From: Pseudorhodobacter sp. E13
GTDB taxonomy: Bacteria; Pseudomonadota; Alphaproteobacteria; Rhodobacterales; Rhodobacteraceae
Length of the DNA stretch: 64,000 nt
NCBI RefSeq assembly: GCF_003991405.1
Contig: NZ_RPEN01000159.1
Coordinates: 536,765 to 600,764 of the forward strand
Direction: 5' to 3'
Under the pieces are notes generated by a model, which ran no database searches, was not told the DNA's origin, and worked only from the letters and a program-made list of their open reading frames with translations. The position numbers and the translations under genes were made by a program. This document shows, in pieces, positions 17,000-26,078 of the stretch (position 1 is its first letter; each line of letters begins with the position of its first letter).

Positions 17000-17431
17000 C
17001 TACGCCCGAACGACAAGAACGGAAACAGGCGATCTGCGCACAACTCTGTCAGCTTGGCTGCCGACCAGAAATTCGCGCACCCGGTCAGGTGCATGCGAGG
17101 CCATGACCACCAGATCCGCGCCGACTGCCGTGATCGTCTCCAGAATTTCCGTATGCACCGTGCCGTGGCGCACATGCAGCTTGGCCTCGCGTTCGGCAGG
17201 CACTTCGCGCGCGACCAATGCCGAAAGCTGTTCCAGCGCATGGGCCAGCGCGGTTTTGGCAAAGCCTTTGGGCAAGGCATCCTCGACCAGCACAGACCCG
17301 TAAGAGGGCACGACATACAGCACATGCAGCGCCGCCTCGTTCAGCTTTGCCAGCTTCACCGCCTCGGGCAGGGCCACCTGCCATGACGCGTCTTCGGTAA
17401 CGTCAATCGCAACCAGAATTGTCTTGGTCAT
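17000..17431 (-). CDS. Universal stress protein family protein
   Basis: A 143-residue single UspA domain: MTKTILVAIDVTEDASW at the N-terminus, AALHVLYVVP, and a C-terminal ADLVVMASHAPDRVREFLVGSQADRVVRRSPVSVLVVRA. The ATP-binding G-2x-G-9x-G(S/T) motif is damaged: the first part reads ASHAPDR rather than GSHGRGG, though VGS is kept, so nucleotide binding is doubtful. It lies 17 bases after the fused TRAP permease. USP genes beside TRAP transporters are a known association, and in one case the USP binds the TRAP machinery. GGGGGA precedes the start. Confidence 0.9.
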   Translation of the reverse strand: MTKTILVAIDVTEDASWQVALPEAVKLAKLNEAALHVLYVVPSYGSVLVEDALPKGFAKTALAHALEQLSALVAREVPAEREAKLHVRHGTVHTEILETITAVGADLVVMASHAPDRVREFLVGSQADRVVRRSPVSVLVVRA

Positions 17432-17448
17432 CGCAATTTCCCCCTGTT

Positions 17449-20190
17449 TCAGGCCGTTACGGCGGCGATTGGGCCCGCGCGGCGGCGTTGCAGCATCACG
17501 ATCAGGCCCAGAACCAGCAGCGCAGGCAGGAACATCCAGTATTTCGATGGCACATCCACCGGGCGCAGCACGCGCAACACCTCTTGATCCCAGTCCAGCC
17601 CCGCATCGGCGGCGGCAGAGCCAAAGCTGACATCGTCAATGATCATCTTGTCGCCATCGCTGCGCAGGGCCAGACCTGCCGCTGCCAGCTTTTCATCCCC
17701 GGTCGCACCTTCGGTGATCGGCAGGACGGCAACGAATTCGATCGGGTCGCCCAACTCATTCAACCCGGCCACGCGCAGGCGCAAATCGGCCCCGATGGGC
17801 GTTGCCTCTGCCGCTTGCACAAGGTTCGCGGGCGGCTCTTCGGCAAAGGGTGGATAGATCATATCCATCCAGAAGCCGGGGCGGAACAGGGTGAAGGCGA
17901 TCAGCAGCAGGGCCACCGATTCGTAAATCCGGTTGCGCGTCAGGAACCAGCCTTGGGTTGCCGCTGCGAACAGCAACATCGCCACGGTCGCGACAATGAA
18001 GACGAACACACCTTGCACCGCCGTGACATTGATCAACAGCAATTCGGTGTTGAAGATGAACAGGAAGGGCAAGGCCGCCGTGCGCATGGAGTAAAAGAAC
18101 GCCACGACCCCGGTCTTGATCGGGTCGCCCCCCGAAACCGCCGCAGCCGCAAAGGAGGCAAGGCCGACGGGCGGTGTGACATCAGCCATGATGCCGAAAT
18201 AGAACACGAACAAATGCACTGCGATCAGCGGCACGATCAGCCCATTTTGCTGGCCCAAGGTCACGATGACCGGCGCAAGCAGCGCGGAGACCACGATATA
18301 ATTGGCGGTAGTCGGCAGGCCCATGCCAAGGATCAGCGACAAGATCGCCGTCAGCACCAGAATGGCCAGAATATTGCCACCCGACAGCACCTCGACCACA
18401 TCGGCAAGGGCAGAGCCGACACCCGTCTGGCTGACCGCGCCCACGATGATACCGGCAGTTGCCGTGGCAATGCCGATGCCGATCATGTTGCGCGCACCTG
18501 TCACCATCCCGTCCACAAGGTCGGTCAGCCCGCCGCGCACAGCCGCAGCCATGTCGCCAGTCCCGCGCAGGATCGCCAGAAGCGGGCGCTGGGTGACAAG
18601 GATGAACACCATATAGGTCGTCGCCCAGAAGGCCGAGAGGCCGGGGGACAGACGGTCCACCATCAAGGCCCAGACCAGCACCACCACCGGCAGGATGTAA
18701 TGCAGGCCCGACCGGATCGTCGGCCCCGGAAGCGGCAGCTTGGTAACCTTGGCGTTCGGGTCATCCAGCTTCAGCGGCGCTTCGCGGGCGGCGATGGCCA
18801 GAAGGCCGATGTAGACCGCTGTCAGGAAAGCAAAGATGATATAGCCCGCCGCCGCCGGGAAGGCCGGACGGATCCAGCCCATGCCGTAATAGACGGCAAA
18901 GGATACCGCACAGATCACCGCGATGGTGAAGGCAATGCCGATCAGGCGCTGCACGATGGGCTTGGGGGTATAGGCGCGCTCCAGCCCTTCCATGCCTGCC
19001 TTGCAGGCTTCCAGATGCACGATATAGACCAGCGCGATATAGGAAATCACGGCAGGCAGGAAGGCGTGCTTGACCACGTCGAAATAAGGGATGCCGACAT
19101 ATTCCACCATCAGGAAGGCCGCAGCCCCCATGACCGGCGGCATGATCTGCCCGTTGACGGAGGAGGCAACCTCTACCGCGCCGGCCTTTTCGGCGGAAAA
19201 GCCCACTTTCTTCATCAGGGGAATCGTGAAGGTGCCCGTTGTCACCACATTGGCGATGGACGACCCTGAAATCAGCCCCGTCATGGCCGAGGACACAACC
19301 GCCGCCTTGGCAGGCCCGCCGCGCATATGGCCCATCAGGCTGAAGGCGACCTGAATGAAGTAATTGCCCGCGCCCGCCTTATCCAGCAAAGAGCCGAACA
19401 GCACGAACAGGAACACGAACCCGGTCGACACGCCCAGCGCGATGCCAAAGACGCCTTCGGTTGTGATCCATTGGTGGTTCACGATCTCGGAAAGGTTATT
19501 GCCCTTATGCGCGATGATCGAGGGCATGTTCGGCCCCAGCACCGTATAGATCAGGAACACCGAAGCCACGATCATCAAGGCAGGCCCCAAGGCGCGGCGT
19601 GTCGCCTCTAGCAGCAACAGGATGCCGATGACGGCGACCACGAAATCCTGCATGATCGGCGCGCCGACCCGGCTGGAGATATCGCGGTAATAGACATAAA
19701 GATAAAGCGATGCGGCGGCGGCAATGATGGCAAGCGCCCATTCCCAAACCGGAATCCGATCTTTGGGAGAGCCGAGCACAACCGCCCCCACAATCGCCAG
19801 CGCAATCGGGGCGATCCACCAGACCGGGGTGCCATCCTTGGCCGAAACCATGAACAACCCGCCCACAACCAGCGGCACGATGATGCCAAGGCCAAGCTGC
19901 ACCGGGGTTCGGGTGGCAGGAAAAGCCGCAAAGGCCAGAAAAATCGCAAAGGCCAGATGGATAGACCGCGCCTCGGTATCGTTGAACACACCGATGCCAA
20001 AGATGAAGGGCAGCGGCGAGGCAAACCAAAGCTGGAACAGCGACCACGCCAAGGCGACAAGCATCAGGAAAACGCCAACGCTGCCTTGCGACCCGCGCGC
20101 GCCGGTATCAGAGGCGGCAACAAGTTCGTCAAGTTCTGCCTGGCTTAAACCTGCAACACCGGACTCTTGCGGCTGGTTCTGCGTGACCAT
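17449..20190 (-). CDS. TRAP transporter permease, 4TM/12TM fusion (TAXI type)
   Basis: A 913-residue inner-membrane protein in which the DctQ-like small subunit is fused to the DctM-like large subunit, as is usual for TAXI-TRAP systems. Typical segments are IMQDFVVAVIGILLLLEATRRALGPALMIVASVFLIYTVLGPNMPSIIAHKG, LFGSLLDKAGAGNYFIQVAFSLMGHMRGGPAKAAVVSSAMTGLISGSSIANVVTTGTFTIPLMKKVGF, and NGQIMPPVMGAAAFLMVEYVGIPYFDVVKHAFLPA. A C-terminal soluble region (about 790-880, DUF3394-like) and a final helix follow. It pairs with the TAXI binding protein upstream. GGGGG precedes the ATG. Confidence 0.95.
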   Translation of the reverse strand: MVTQNQPQESGVAGLSQAELDELVAASDTGARGSQGSVGVFLMLVALAWSLFQLWFASPLPFIFGIGVFNDTEARSIHLAFAIFLAFAAFPATRTPVQLGLGIIVPLVVGGLFMVSAKDGTPVWWIAPIALAIVGAVVLGSPKDRIPVWEWALAIIAAAASLYLYVYYRDISSRVGAPIMQDFVVAVIGILLLLEATRRALGPALMIVASVFLIYTVLGPNMPSIIAHKGNNLSEIVNHQWITTEGVFGIALGVSTGFVFLFVLFGSLLDKAGAGNYFIQVAFSLMGHMRGGPAKAAVVSSAMTGLISGSSIANVVTTGTFTIPLMKKVGFSAEKAGAVEVASSVNGQIMPPVMGAAAFLMVEYVGIPYFDVVKHAFLPAVISYIALVYIVHLEACKAGMEGLERAYTPKPIVQRLIGIAFTIAVICAVSFAVYYGMGWIRPAFPAAAGYIIFAFLTAVYIGLLAIAAREAPLKLDDPNAKVTKLPLPGPTIRSGLHYILPVVVLVWALMVDRLSPGLSAFWATTYMVFILVTQRPLLAILRGTGDMAAAVRGGLTDLVDGMVTGARNMIGIGIATATAGIIVGAVSQTGVGSALADVVEVLSGGNILAILVLTAILSLILGMGLPTTANYIVVSALLAPVIVTLGQQNGLIVPLIAVHLFVFYFGIMADVTPPVGLASFAAAAVSGGDPIKTGVVAFFYSMRTAALPFLFIFNTELLLINVTAVQGVFVFIVATVAMLLFAAATQGWFLTRNRIYESVALLLIAFTLFRPGFWMDMIYPPFAEEPPANLVQAAEATPIGADLRLRVAGLNELGDPIEFVAVLPITEGATGDEKLAAAGLALRSDGDKMIIDDVSFGSAAADAGLDWDQEVLRVLRPVDVPSKYWMFLPALLVLGLIVMLQRRRAGPIAAVTA

Positions 20191-20251
20191 TGAAAATCCC
20201 CCTGCGCAGCCGGTCTGATGCGGCCTGAAATCTGGTTTCTATTGGAAAAGG

Positions 20252-20280
20252 GCCGGGGCGCGTGAAACAGGCGCCCCGGC
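20252..20280 (-). terminator. Hairpin between TAXI binding-protein gene and permease gene
   Basis: GCCGGGGCGC (20252-20261) and GCGCCCCGGC (20271-20280) form a perfect 10-bp stem with a 9-base loop. On the leftward transcript it is followed by CCCTTTTCC. It sits directly downstream of the binding-protein stop and about 60 bases before the permease start. It looks like a leaky terminator or 3'-end stabiliser that sets a high binding-protein to permease ratio. Confidence 0.6.
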
Positions 20281-20291
20281 GGGCAGTGGCC

Positions 20292-21251
20292 TTACATCCA
20301 GCCACGTTCCTTGTAGTATTTCTCAGCGCCCGGATGCAGCGGGGCCGACAGACCGTCCTTGATCATTTCTTCTTCTTTCAGGTTTTCAAAGGCCGGGTGC
20401 AGCCCCTTGAACCGATCAAAGTTGTCAAAGACCGCTTTGACGACCTGATAAACCACCTCGTCATCGACATCCGCCGAGGTCACAAAGGTCGCCTTCACAC
20501 CAAAGGTCGTGGTGTCGGCGTCGGTGCCTTTATACATGCCGCCCGGAATGGTGGCATAGGCGTAGAAGGGGTTATCGGCAACCAGCTTGTCAATCGCCTC
20601 GCCGGTCACCGGCACGAGATTTGCATCCACGGTGGACACAGCCTCTTGGATAGAGCCGTTCGGGTGGCCAACGGTATAGATGATCGCATCCACCTTGTTA
20701 TCGCCCAAGGCGGCTGCCTGCTCTGCCGGCTTCAACTCTGACGCCAAGGCAAAATCTGCCATGGTCCAACCTTTGGCGGCCAGAACCACTTCCATCGTGG
20801 CAAGCTGGCCGGAACCGGGGTTGCCCACGTTGACGCGCTTGCCCTTCAGGTCATCAAAGCTGTTGATATTGGCATCTTTGCGCGCGATGACGGTGAAGGG
20901 TTCGCCATGCACCGAAAACACGGCGCGCAGCTTGTCGACCTTGGCACCTTCAAACTGGCTGGAACCGTTATAGGCATGGAACTGCCAGTCAGACTGCGCC
21001 ACGCCCATATCCATATCCCCCGCCGCAATGGCGTTGATATTGGCGATGGACCCACCGGTCGAAGGCGCGGTGCATTTCAGGTTATGTTCGGCCGTGCCAC
21101 GGTTGATCAAACGGCAGATGGACTGGCCCACCACAAAGTAAACGCCGGTTTGCCCACCGGTGCCGATGGTGATGAATTTCTCTTCCGCCGCTACAGACCC
21201 AGCTGCCAGGGACATGGCTGCCGCAGCGGTGATCGCTTTCCAGTGCTTCAT
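20292..21251 (-). CDS. TAXI family TRAP transporter solute-binding protein
   Basis: A 319-residue periplasmic binding protein. Signal peptide MKHWKAITAAAAMSLAAGSVAAE with likely cleavage after VAA. The mature N-terminus EKFITIGTGGQTGVYFVVGQSICRLIN and AGDMDMGVAQSDWQFHAYNGSSQFEG are TAXI hallmarks, as is GKRVNVGNPGSGQLATMEVVLAAKGW. I chose the ATG at 21251 because AAAGGATACC precedes it and it gives a clean signal peptide; the frame stays open upstream. First gene of the leftward TAXI-permease-USP block. The ligand is unknown; family members bind glutamate or related acids. Confidence 0.94.
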   Translation of the reverse strand: MKHWKAITAAAAMSLAAGSVAAEEKFITIGTGGQTGVYFVVGQSICRLINRGTAEHNLKCTAPSTGGSIANINAIAAGDMDMGVAQSDWQFHAYNGSSQFEGAKVDKLRAVFSVHGEPFTVIARKDANINSFDDLKGKRVNVGNPGSGQLATMEVVLAAKGWTMADFALASELKPAEQAAALGDNKVDAIIYTVGHPNGSIQEAVSTVDANLVPVTGEAIDKLVADNPFYAYATIPGGMYKGTDADTTTFGVKATFVTSADVDDEVVYQVVKAVFDNFDRFKGLHPAFENLKEEEMIKDGLSAPLHPGAEKYYKERGWM

Positions 21252-21655
21252 GGTTGGTATCCTTTCAGTTTTTTCATCGGCCACCGCCACATCAGATGCG
21301 CGGTGAAGTTCGAAACGCGAGGCCGGATGGCCCCTTGGCGGCACCCCGGACAAGCCGGGGGGCTGGGAGAAAAATGGGCATGCGCTATGCGCTTTGCTCC
21401 CAGATGTTGGTCGGGCGGCCAAAATGGGATGGCAGCCCCGTCTTCACATCTGATACCGCCGCGAATTTTGATTTCGTGTTTCGGCATCATCCCTGTTGGC
21501 GCGGGCTTCTGGTTGGCCCGTTTCCAATCTCAGGTCAGCTTAGGCGTGTTTAATATTTCAATCAACCCTGTATATTTTTCCAAACACTTCTTGGGTTTTG
21601 GCCCGTTTTCGCCTAGGGTTTTGAAAAGAAAAAACGGGGGGTTTGATTGGAAATT
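21252..21655. other. Divergent promoter region between TAXI and XRE-cupin genes
   Basis: 404 bases with no convincing gene. The right half (about 21540-21655) is AT-rich by local standards and contains ATATTTCAATCAACCCTGTATATTTTT. Near-inverted copies TCAATCAACCC (21567-21577) and GGGTTTGATTGGA (21639-21651) flank the likely promoter and could be XRE-regulator half-sites. No clear sigma-70 pair could be fixed by eye. Confidence 0.4.
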
Positions 21656-22255
21656 ATGCCGGAAAGCGCGCCAAGCGACAGTATCGACATCGGCGACCGT
21701 CTGCGCACGGCACGCACTTTGCGACGGCTGTCACAGCGTGAATTGGCACGGCGCGCGGGTGTGACCAATGGCATGATTTCCCAGATCGAACAGAATCACT
21801 CCAGCCCGTCGATTTCATCGCTCAAACGCATTCTGGATGCGGTGCCGATGTCGATGGCCGAGTTTTTTGCCGATGATTTCACCGAACAGAACGCCGTGTT
21901 TTTCCGCAAAGAGGACCTGCGCGAGATCAATCCCGCGAATTTGTTGTCGAAAACGGACGCAGATGCAAAGCCGTTTTCGTTTCGGCAGGTCGGGGATGCG
22001 CGCAATCATACGCTGCAAATGCTGCATGAACGCTATGCCCCCGGCGCAGATACCGGCCCCGAGATGTATAGCCACAACTCCGAAGAGGCGGGGATTGTGA
22101 TCGAAGGGACGATAGAGGTGACGGTGGGCGACCGCACCGAAACCCTGCACCCCGGCGATGCCTATCTGTTCGACAGCCGCATCCCGCACCGTTTCCGCAA
22201 TACCGGCGACTGCGTTTGTGTCATCGTCTCGGCCTGCTCACCGCCCTCCTTCTAA
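21656..22255 (+). CDS. XRE family transcriptional regulator with C-terminal cupin
   Basis: A 199-residue regulator. Residues about 10-65 are an XRE helix-turn-helix (IGDRLRTARTLRRLSQRELARRAGVTNGMISQIEQNHSSPSISSLKRILDAVPMS). Residues about 120-195 form a cupin barrel (MYSHNSEEAGIVIEGTIEVTVGDRTETLHPGDAYLFDSRIPHRFRNTGD). This architecture is that of PuuR/SutR-type regulators that sense small metabolites. The start is uncertain: ATG 21656 or TTG 21647. It is divergent from the TAXI transporter and converges on a class III aminotransferase; either may be its target. Confidence 0.9.
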   Translation: MPESAPSDSIDIGDRLRTARTLRRLSQRELARRAGVTNGMISQIEQNHSSPSISSLKRILDAVPMSMAEFFADDFTEQNAVFFRKEDLREINPANLLSKTDADAKPFSFRQVGDARNHTLQMLHERYAPGADTGPEMYSHNSEEAGIVIEGTIEVTVGDRTETLHPGDAYLFDSRIPHRFRNTGDCVCVIVSACSPPSF

Positions 22256-22287
22256 GGCGGTTTACGGCGTTTCGCGTTGCATCTGGA

Positions 22288-23622
22288 TCACCTGACGCGC
22301 CCGCCAAGCGCCGCCGTGATCGCCGTTTCCAGCTTGTCTGTCAGCTCGTCAATCTGTGCATCGCTGATGATGAAGGGCGGGGCCAGCAAAACGTGATCGC
22401 CCGCGCGCCCGTCAATCGTGCCAGACATCGGATAGCAGATAAGCCCTGCCTGAAACGCCGCTTTCTTGATCTTGGCGGCAAGGCCCAAAGCCGGGTCAAA
22501 CGGCGCTTTGCTTTCGCGGTCGGCCACCAGTTCCACCCCGCGAAACAGGCCCCGCCCGCGCAGATCGCCGACATGCGGATGCTGACCGAACCGATCCAAC
22601 AGCGCGGCGGCCAGCTTGTCGCCTTGCGCGCGCACCTGCGGCAACAGGCCCCGGCCCAGAATGGCCTGCACCACGGCCAAGCCACCCGCTGTGGCAACCG
22701 GATGGCCGATATAGGTGTGGCCGTGCTGGAAAAACCCCGACCCTGCGGCAATGGCGTCATAGATCTGGCCGGAACACAGCATCGCACCAATCGGCTGATA
22801 GCCCGCGCCCAAGCCTTTGGCGATACAGGCAATATCGGGGCTGATGCCATCTTGTTCCGATGCAAACAGCGTGCCGGTGCGCCCCATGCCGCACATCACC
22901 TCATCCAAAATCAACAGTACGCCATATTGGTCACAAATCTCGCGGATACGGCGGAAATAGCCGGGGGCGGGGGGCACCGCACCTGCCGTGGCCCCGACAA
23001 CCGGTTCGGCCATAAAGGCCATCACGGTTTCCGGGCCAAGGCGCAGGATCTCCGCCTCCAGTTCATTGGCGGCGCGCAGGCCATAGTCTTCGGGTGATTC
23101 CCCCGCCGTGCGCAGCCGGTAATCATAGCAAGGCGCGATATGGCTGACATCCAGCAGCAAAGGCCCGAATTGCGCCCGCCGCCATGCGTTGCCACCCGCA
23201 GACAGCGCGCCGATGGTGTTGCCGTGATAGCTTTGCTTGCGGGCAATCAGACGGCTGCGGTTCGGCTGGCCAAGCTCAACAAAATACTGCCGCGCCAGTT
23301 TGATCGCGGCCTCGGTCGCTTCGGACCCGCCCGAGACGAAATAGACCCTGTCCAACCCTGCCGGGGCTTGTGCGATCAACAAGTCGGCCAGCGCCTCGGC
23401 GGGTTCAGAGGTGAAAAAGCCGGTATGCGCGAAGGCAAGCCTATCCAACTGCGCCTTGATCGCGGCTGTCACCTCGGCGTCGCCATGGCCAAGACAAGAC
23501 ACCGCCGCCCCGCCGGATCCATCGAGATAGCGTTTGCCCGTGCTGTCGATCAGGTAACACCCCTCGCCCGCAACGGCGGTGGGCGGGTTAAGCTTGCTGT
23601 GACGTGGAAAGACATGGGACAT
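22288..23622 (-). CDS. Class III aminotransferase (PLP-dependent)
   Basis: A 444-residue omega-amino acid/amine aminotransferase of class III. Key segments are RYLDGSGGAAVSCLGHGDAEV, FVSGGSEATEAAIKLARQYF (phosphate binding), SYHGNTIGALSAGGNAWRRAQ, LILDEVMCGMGRTGTLFASEQDGISPDIACIAKGLGAGYQPIGAML (Asp contacting PLP and the Schiff-base Lys in AKGL), and GHTYIGHPVATAGGLAV. I chose the ATG at 23622 (MSHVFPRHSKLN); a TTG at 23658 extends it by 12 residues. It is convergent with the XRE-cupin regulator. Amino donor unknown. Confidence 0.92.
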   Translation of the reverse strand: MSHVFPRHSKLNPPTAVAGEGCYLIDSTGKRYLDGSGGAAVSCLGHGDAEVTAAIKAQLDRLAFAHTGFFTSEPAEALADLLIAQAPAGLDRVYFVSGGSEATEAAIKLARQYFVELGQPNRSRLIARKQSYHGNTIGALSAGGNAWRRAQFGPLLLDVSHIAPCYDYRLRTAGESPEDYGLRAANELEAEILRLGPETVMAFMAEPVVGATAGAVPPAPGYFRRIREICDQYGVLLILDEVMCGMGRTGTLFASEQDGISPDIACIAKGLGAGYQPIGAMLCSGQIYDAIAAGSGFFQHGHTYIGHPVATAGGLAVVQAILGRGLLPQVRAQGDKLAAALLDRFGQHPHVGDLRGRGLFRGVELVADRESKAPFDPALGLAAKIKKAAFQAGLICYPMSGTIDGRAGDHVLLAPPFIISDAQIDELTDKLETAITAALGGRVR

Positions 23623-23698
23623 CGGGAAGGCCTTGCTGGCTGCATCGTTCGGGGTCAAAGCCTAATGGCTTTTTGCCCCGCCCGCTACCCGGCGTTAC

Positions 23699-24967
23699 CT
23701 AACCGTTTTCCCGCAGGATATGCCCGGCCAGATAGAGCGAGCCGCAAATCAACACCCGCGCCATCGGATCGCGTGCGACGATGGCCGCCAGCGCCGCTTG
23801 CACCGATGCTGCTTCCTCTGCCGCGATGCCCGCTGCGCGCGCGGCAGCACAGGTTTCGGTGGCCGACAGGGTCGCTGCCTCACCCGGTATCGACACAGCC
23901 GACAGCGTGGTCACATGCGGGGCCAAGGGGCGCATATAGCCGGTCACGTCCTTGGTGTTGAGCATGCCGCAAATCAGATGTGTCGGGCGTTTGGGCATGG
24001 CGGCCAGCGTGGCGGCGACAGCCTCGCCGCCGGCGGGGTTATGCCCGCCGTCCAGCCACAATTCCACCTTCGGTGCGGCATCGACCAGCGGCCCTTGGGT
24101 CAGCCGTTGCATGCGGGCAGGCCAATAAGCGCGGGTCACGGCGGCCTCTGCGTCACCTTTGCCCAAGACGCGCAACGCCATCAGGGCTGCCCCTGCGTTC
24201 TGCACCTGATGCGGGCCGGGAAGATTGGGCAGCGGCAAATCGAGCAAGCCGTTTTCATCCTGAAACACCATGCGCCCGCGATCTTCAAAGCAGTGCCAAT
24301 GCTGGCCAAACACATGCAAAGGCGCGCCCATCGCGGCGGCTTTGCCCTCAATCACCTCTAACCCCTCGGGGGTTTGCGGGCCGACGATACAGGGCACACC
24401 GCGCTTGATGATCCCGGCCTTTTCACCAGCAATCGCGGCAACGGTCGTGCCCAGATATTGCTGATGGTCCAACGATACTGGGGTAATGACGGTCAGCGCG
24501 GGCTTGTCGACAACATTGGTTGCATCCAGCCGCCCGCCAAGCCCCACCTCCAGCAGCAGATAATCCGCCGGAACCCGCGAAAACGCAAGAAAACCCGCGC
24601 AGGTCGTCGCCTCAAAGAAGGTGATCGGGTCGGGGCCATTGGCGGTGATACATTCATCCAGAAGCTGCGACAGGGCGTCCTCATCAACCAGCTTTCCGGC
24701 CAGCCGGATGCGTTCGTGAAACCGCGCCAGATGCGGGCTGGTATAGGCGTGAACGCGCAGGCCCGAAGCCTCCAGCCCCGCGCGGATCATCGCTTGGGTG
24801 CTGCCCTTGCCATTGGTGCCCGCCAGATGGATCACGGGGGGCAGGTGGCGTTCCGGGTGGCCGAGTGCGGCCAAAAGCCGTTCCATCCGGTCCAGTGTCA
24901 GGTCAATGATCTTCGGATGCAGCGTCATCATCCGTTGCAGCAACGCATCAGACCGGCTGTTCGTCAC
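23699..24967 (-). CDS. folC: Bifunctional folylpolyglutamate synthase/dihydrofolate synthase
   Basis: A 422-residue Mur-ligase-family enzyme that adds glutamate to dihydropteroate and to folates. The P-loop GTNGKGS is at residues 50-56 ([45 protein letters not shown]). Further motifs are [26 protein letters not shown]...EKAGIIK and [13 protein letters not shown]. The GTG start (24967) overlaps the accD stop as GTGA, so the genes are coupled, as in many proteobacteria. Confidence 0.97.
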   Translation of the reverse strand: MTNSRSDALLQRMMTLHPKIIDLTLDRMERLLAALGHPERHLPPVIHLAGTNGKGSTQAMIRAGLEASGLRVHAYTSPHLARFHERIRLAGKLVDEDALSQLLDECITANGPDPITFFEATTCAGFLAFSRVPADYLLLEVGLGGRLDATNVVDKPALTVITPVSLDHQQYLGTTVAAIAGEKAGIIKRGVPCIVGPQTPEGLEVIEGKAAAMGAPLHVFGQHWHCFEDRGRMVFQDENGLLDLPLPNLPGPHQVQNAGAALMALRVLGKGDAEAAVTRAYWPARMQRLTQGPLVDAAPKVELWLDGGHNPAGGEAVAATLAAMPKRPTHLICGMLNTKDVTGYMRPLAPHVTTLSAVSIPGEAATLSATETCAAARAAGIAAEEAASVQAALAAIVARDPMARVLICGSLYLAGHILRENG

Positions 24968-25926
24968 TTTGGCGCGGCCTTCTTTTCGGTTGCCTCTGGT
25001 TTTGCTGCGGGTGGCTCTGGCTTTTTCTCTGGCACTGGCTCTGGCGCGGGGGCGGGCAGATCGCCGCGCACGGCGGGCGGCAATTGCATCAACATGCGCA
25101 GCACAGTGACCAGTTCATCGCGCATCTCCTTGCGATGGGTGACACGGTCCAGCATGCCATGATCGAGCAGATATTCGGCGCGCTGGAACCCTTCGGGCAG
25201 CTTTTCGCGGATGGTCTGTTCGATCACGCGGGCACCGGCAAAGCCGATCAGGGCATTGGGTTCGGCAATCTGCACATCGCCCAGCATCGCATAAGAAGCC
25301 GTCACGCCACCTGTCGTCGGATGCGTCAGCACAACGATATAGGGCAGCTTGGCCTCGCGCAGCATTTCCACGGCAACGGTTGTGCGAGGCATCTGCATCA
25401 GGCCCAGAATACCCTCTTGCATCCGCGCGCCGCCTGCTGCCGAAAACAGCACCAGCGGGCGCTTTTTGGCCAGCGCCACCTCTGCCGCCGCAATGATTGC
25501 ATTGCCAACATACATGCTCATGGAACCGCCCATGAAGGCGAAATCCTGCGCGGCGCAGACCACCGGGGTGCGACCGATTTCACCTTCTGCAACCAGCATC
25601 GCCTCATGTTCGCCTGTCGCTTTTTGGGCGGCCTTCAGGCGGTCGGGGTATTTCTTCTGATCGCGGAAATGCAGCGGGTCGGCAACGGGTTTGGGCACTT
25701 TCACCTCGGTGAAAATACCGCCATCAAACAGGGCAGCAAAGCGTTCGCGCGGCGTGATCGCCATGTGATGATCGCAAGAGGTGCAGACGTTCTGATTGTC
25801 CTTCAACTCTCGGTGGAACAGCATGGTGCCGCATTCGGGGCATTTGGTCCACAGGTTCTCCGGCACCTCCCGGCGCGAAAACAGGGAGTTGATGGTCGGA
25901 CGGACGTAGTTGGTGATCCAGTTCAT
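24964..25926 (-). CDS. accD: Acetyl-CoA carboxylase carboxyltransferase subunit beta
   Basis: A 320-residue beta subunit of the carboxyltransferase that makes malonyl-CoA for fatty acid synthesis. It has the zinc ribbon C-P-E-C...C-T-S-C (residues 17-40) after [26 protein letters not shown]. The crotonase-like core carries [37 protein letters not shown] and [19 protein letters not shown]. The last 35 residues are a Pro/Glu/Lys/Ala-rich tail. The [10 protein letters not shown] start is the family standard although the ribosome site is weak. First gene of accD-folC. Confidence 0.97.
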   Translation of the reverse strand: MNWITNYVRPTINSLFSRREVPENLWTKCPECGTMLFHRELKDNQNVCTSCDHHMAITPRERFAALFDGGIFTEVKVPKPVADPLHFRDQKKYPDRLKAAQKATGEHEAMLVAEGEIGRTPVVCAAQDFAFMGGSMSMYVGNAIIAAAEVALAKKRPLVLFSAAGGARMQEGILGLMQMPRTTVAVEMLREAKLPYIVVLTHPTTGGVTASYAMLGDVQIAEPNALIGFAGARVIEQTIREKLPEGFQRAEYLLDHGMLDRVTHRKEMRDELVTVLRMLMQLPPAVRGDLPAPAPEPVPEKKPEPPAAKPEATEKKAAPK

Positions 25927-26078
25927 CTGTTGCTTGGCCCCTCGGTCACTCTGCGTGCAGCCCAGATAAGCTGAGCGCGGCGGAAATGCAAACGGGATGC
26001 GCTGATCCAAGCCGCTTGCAAGCGAAAGGGCGGGGTTGCAGACTGCGGGCCAGAGGCAGAACCATCGGGGCGCGCAGC

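Noticed and set aside
17419..19269. 616-codon rightward frame opposite the fused TRAP permease
   Set aside because: Antisense to a conserved transporter gene; rich in Asp, His, Arg and Gln with no domain pattern.
26013..26024. Perfect 12-bp palindrome CGCTTGCAAGCG in the accD/glycosyltransferase gap
   Set aside because: Short GC-type palindromes are common by chance and no second copy or regulator gene supports a role.
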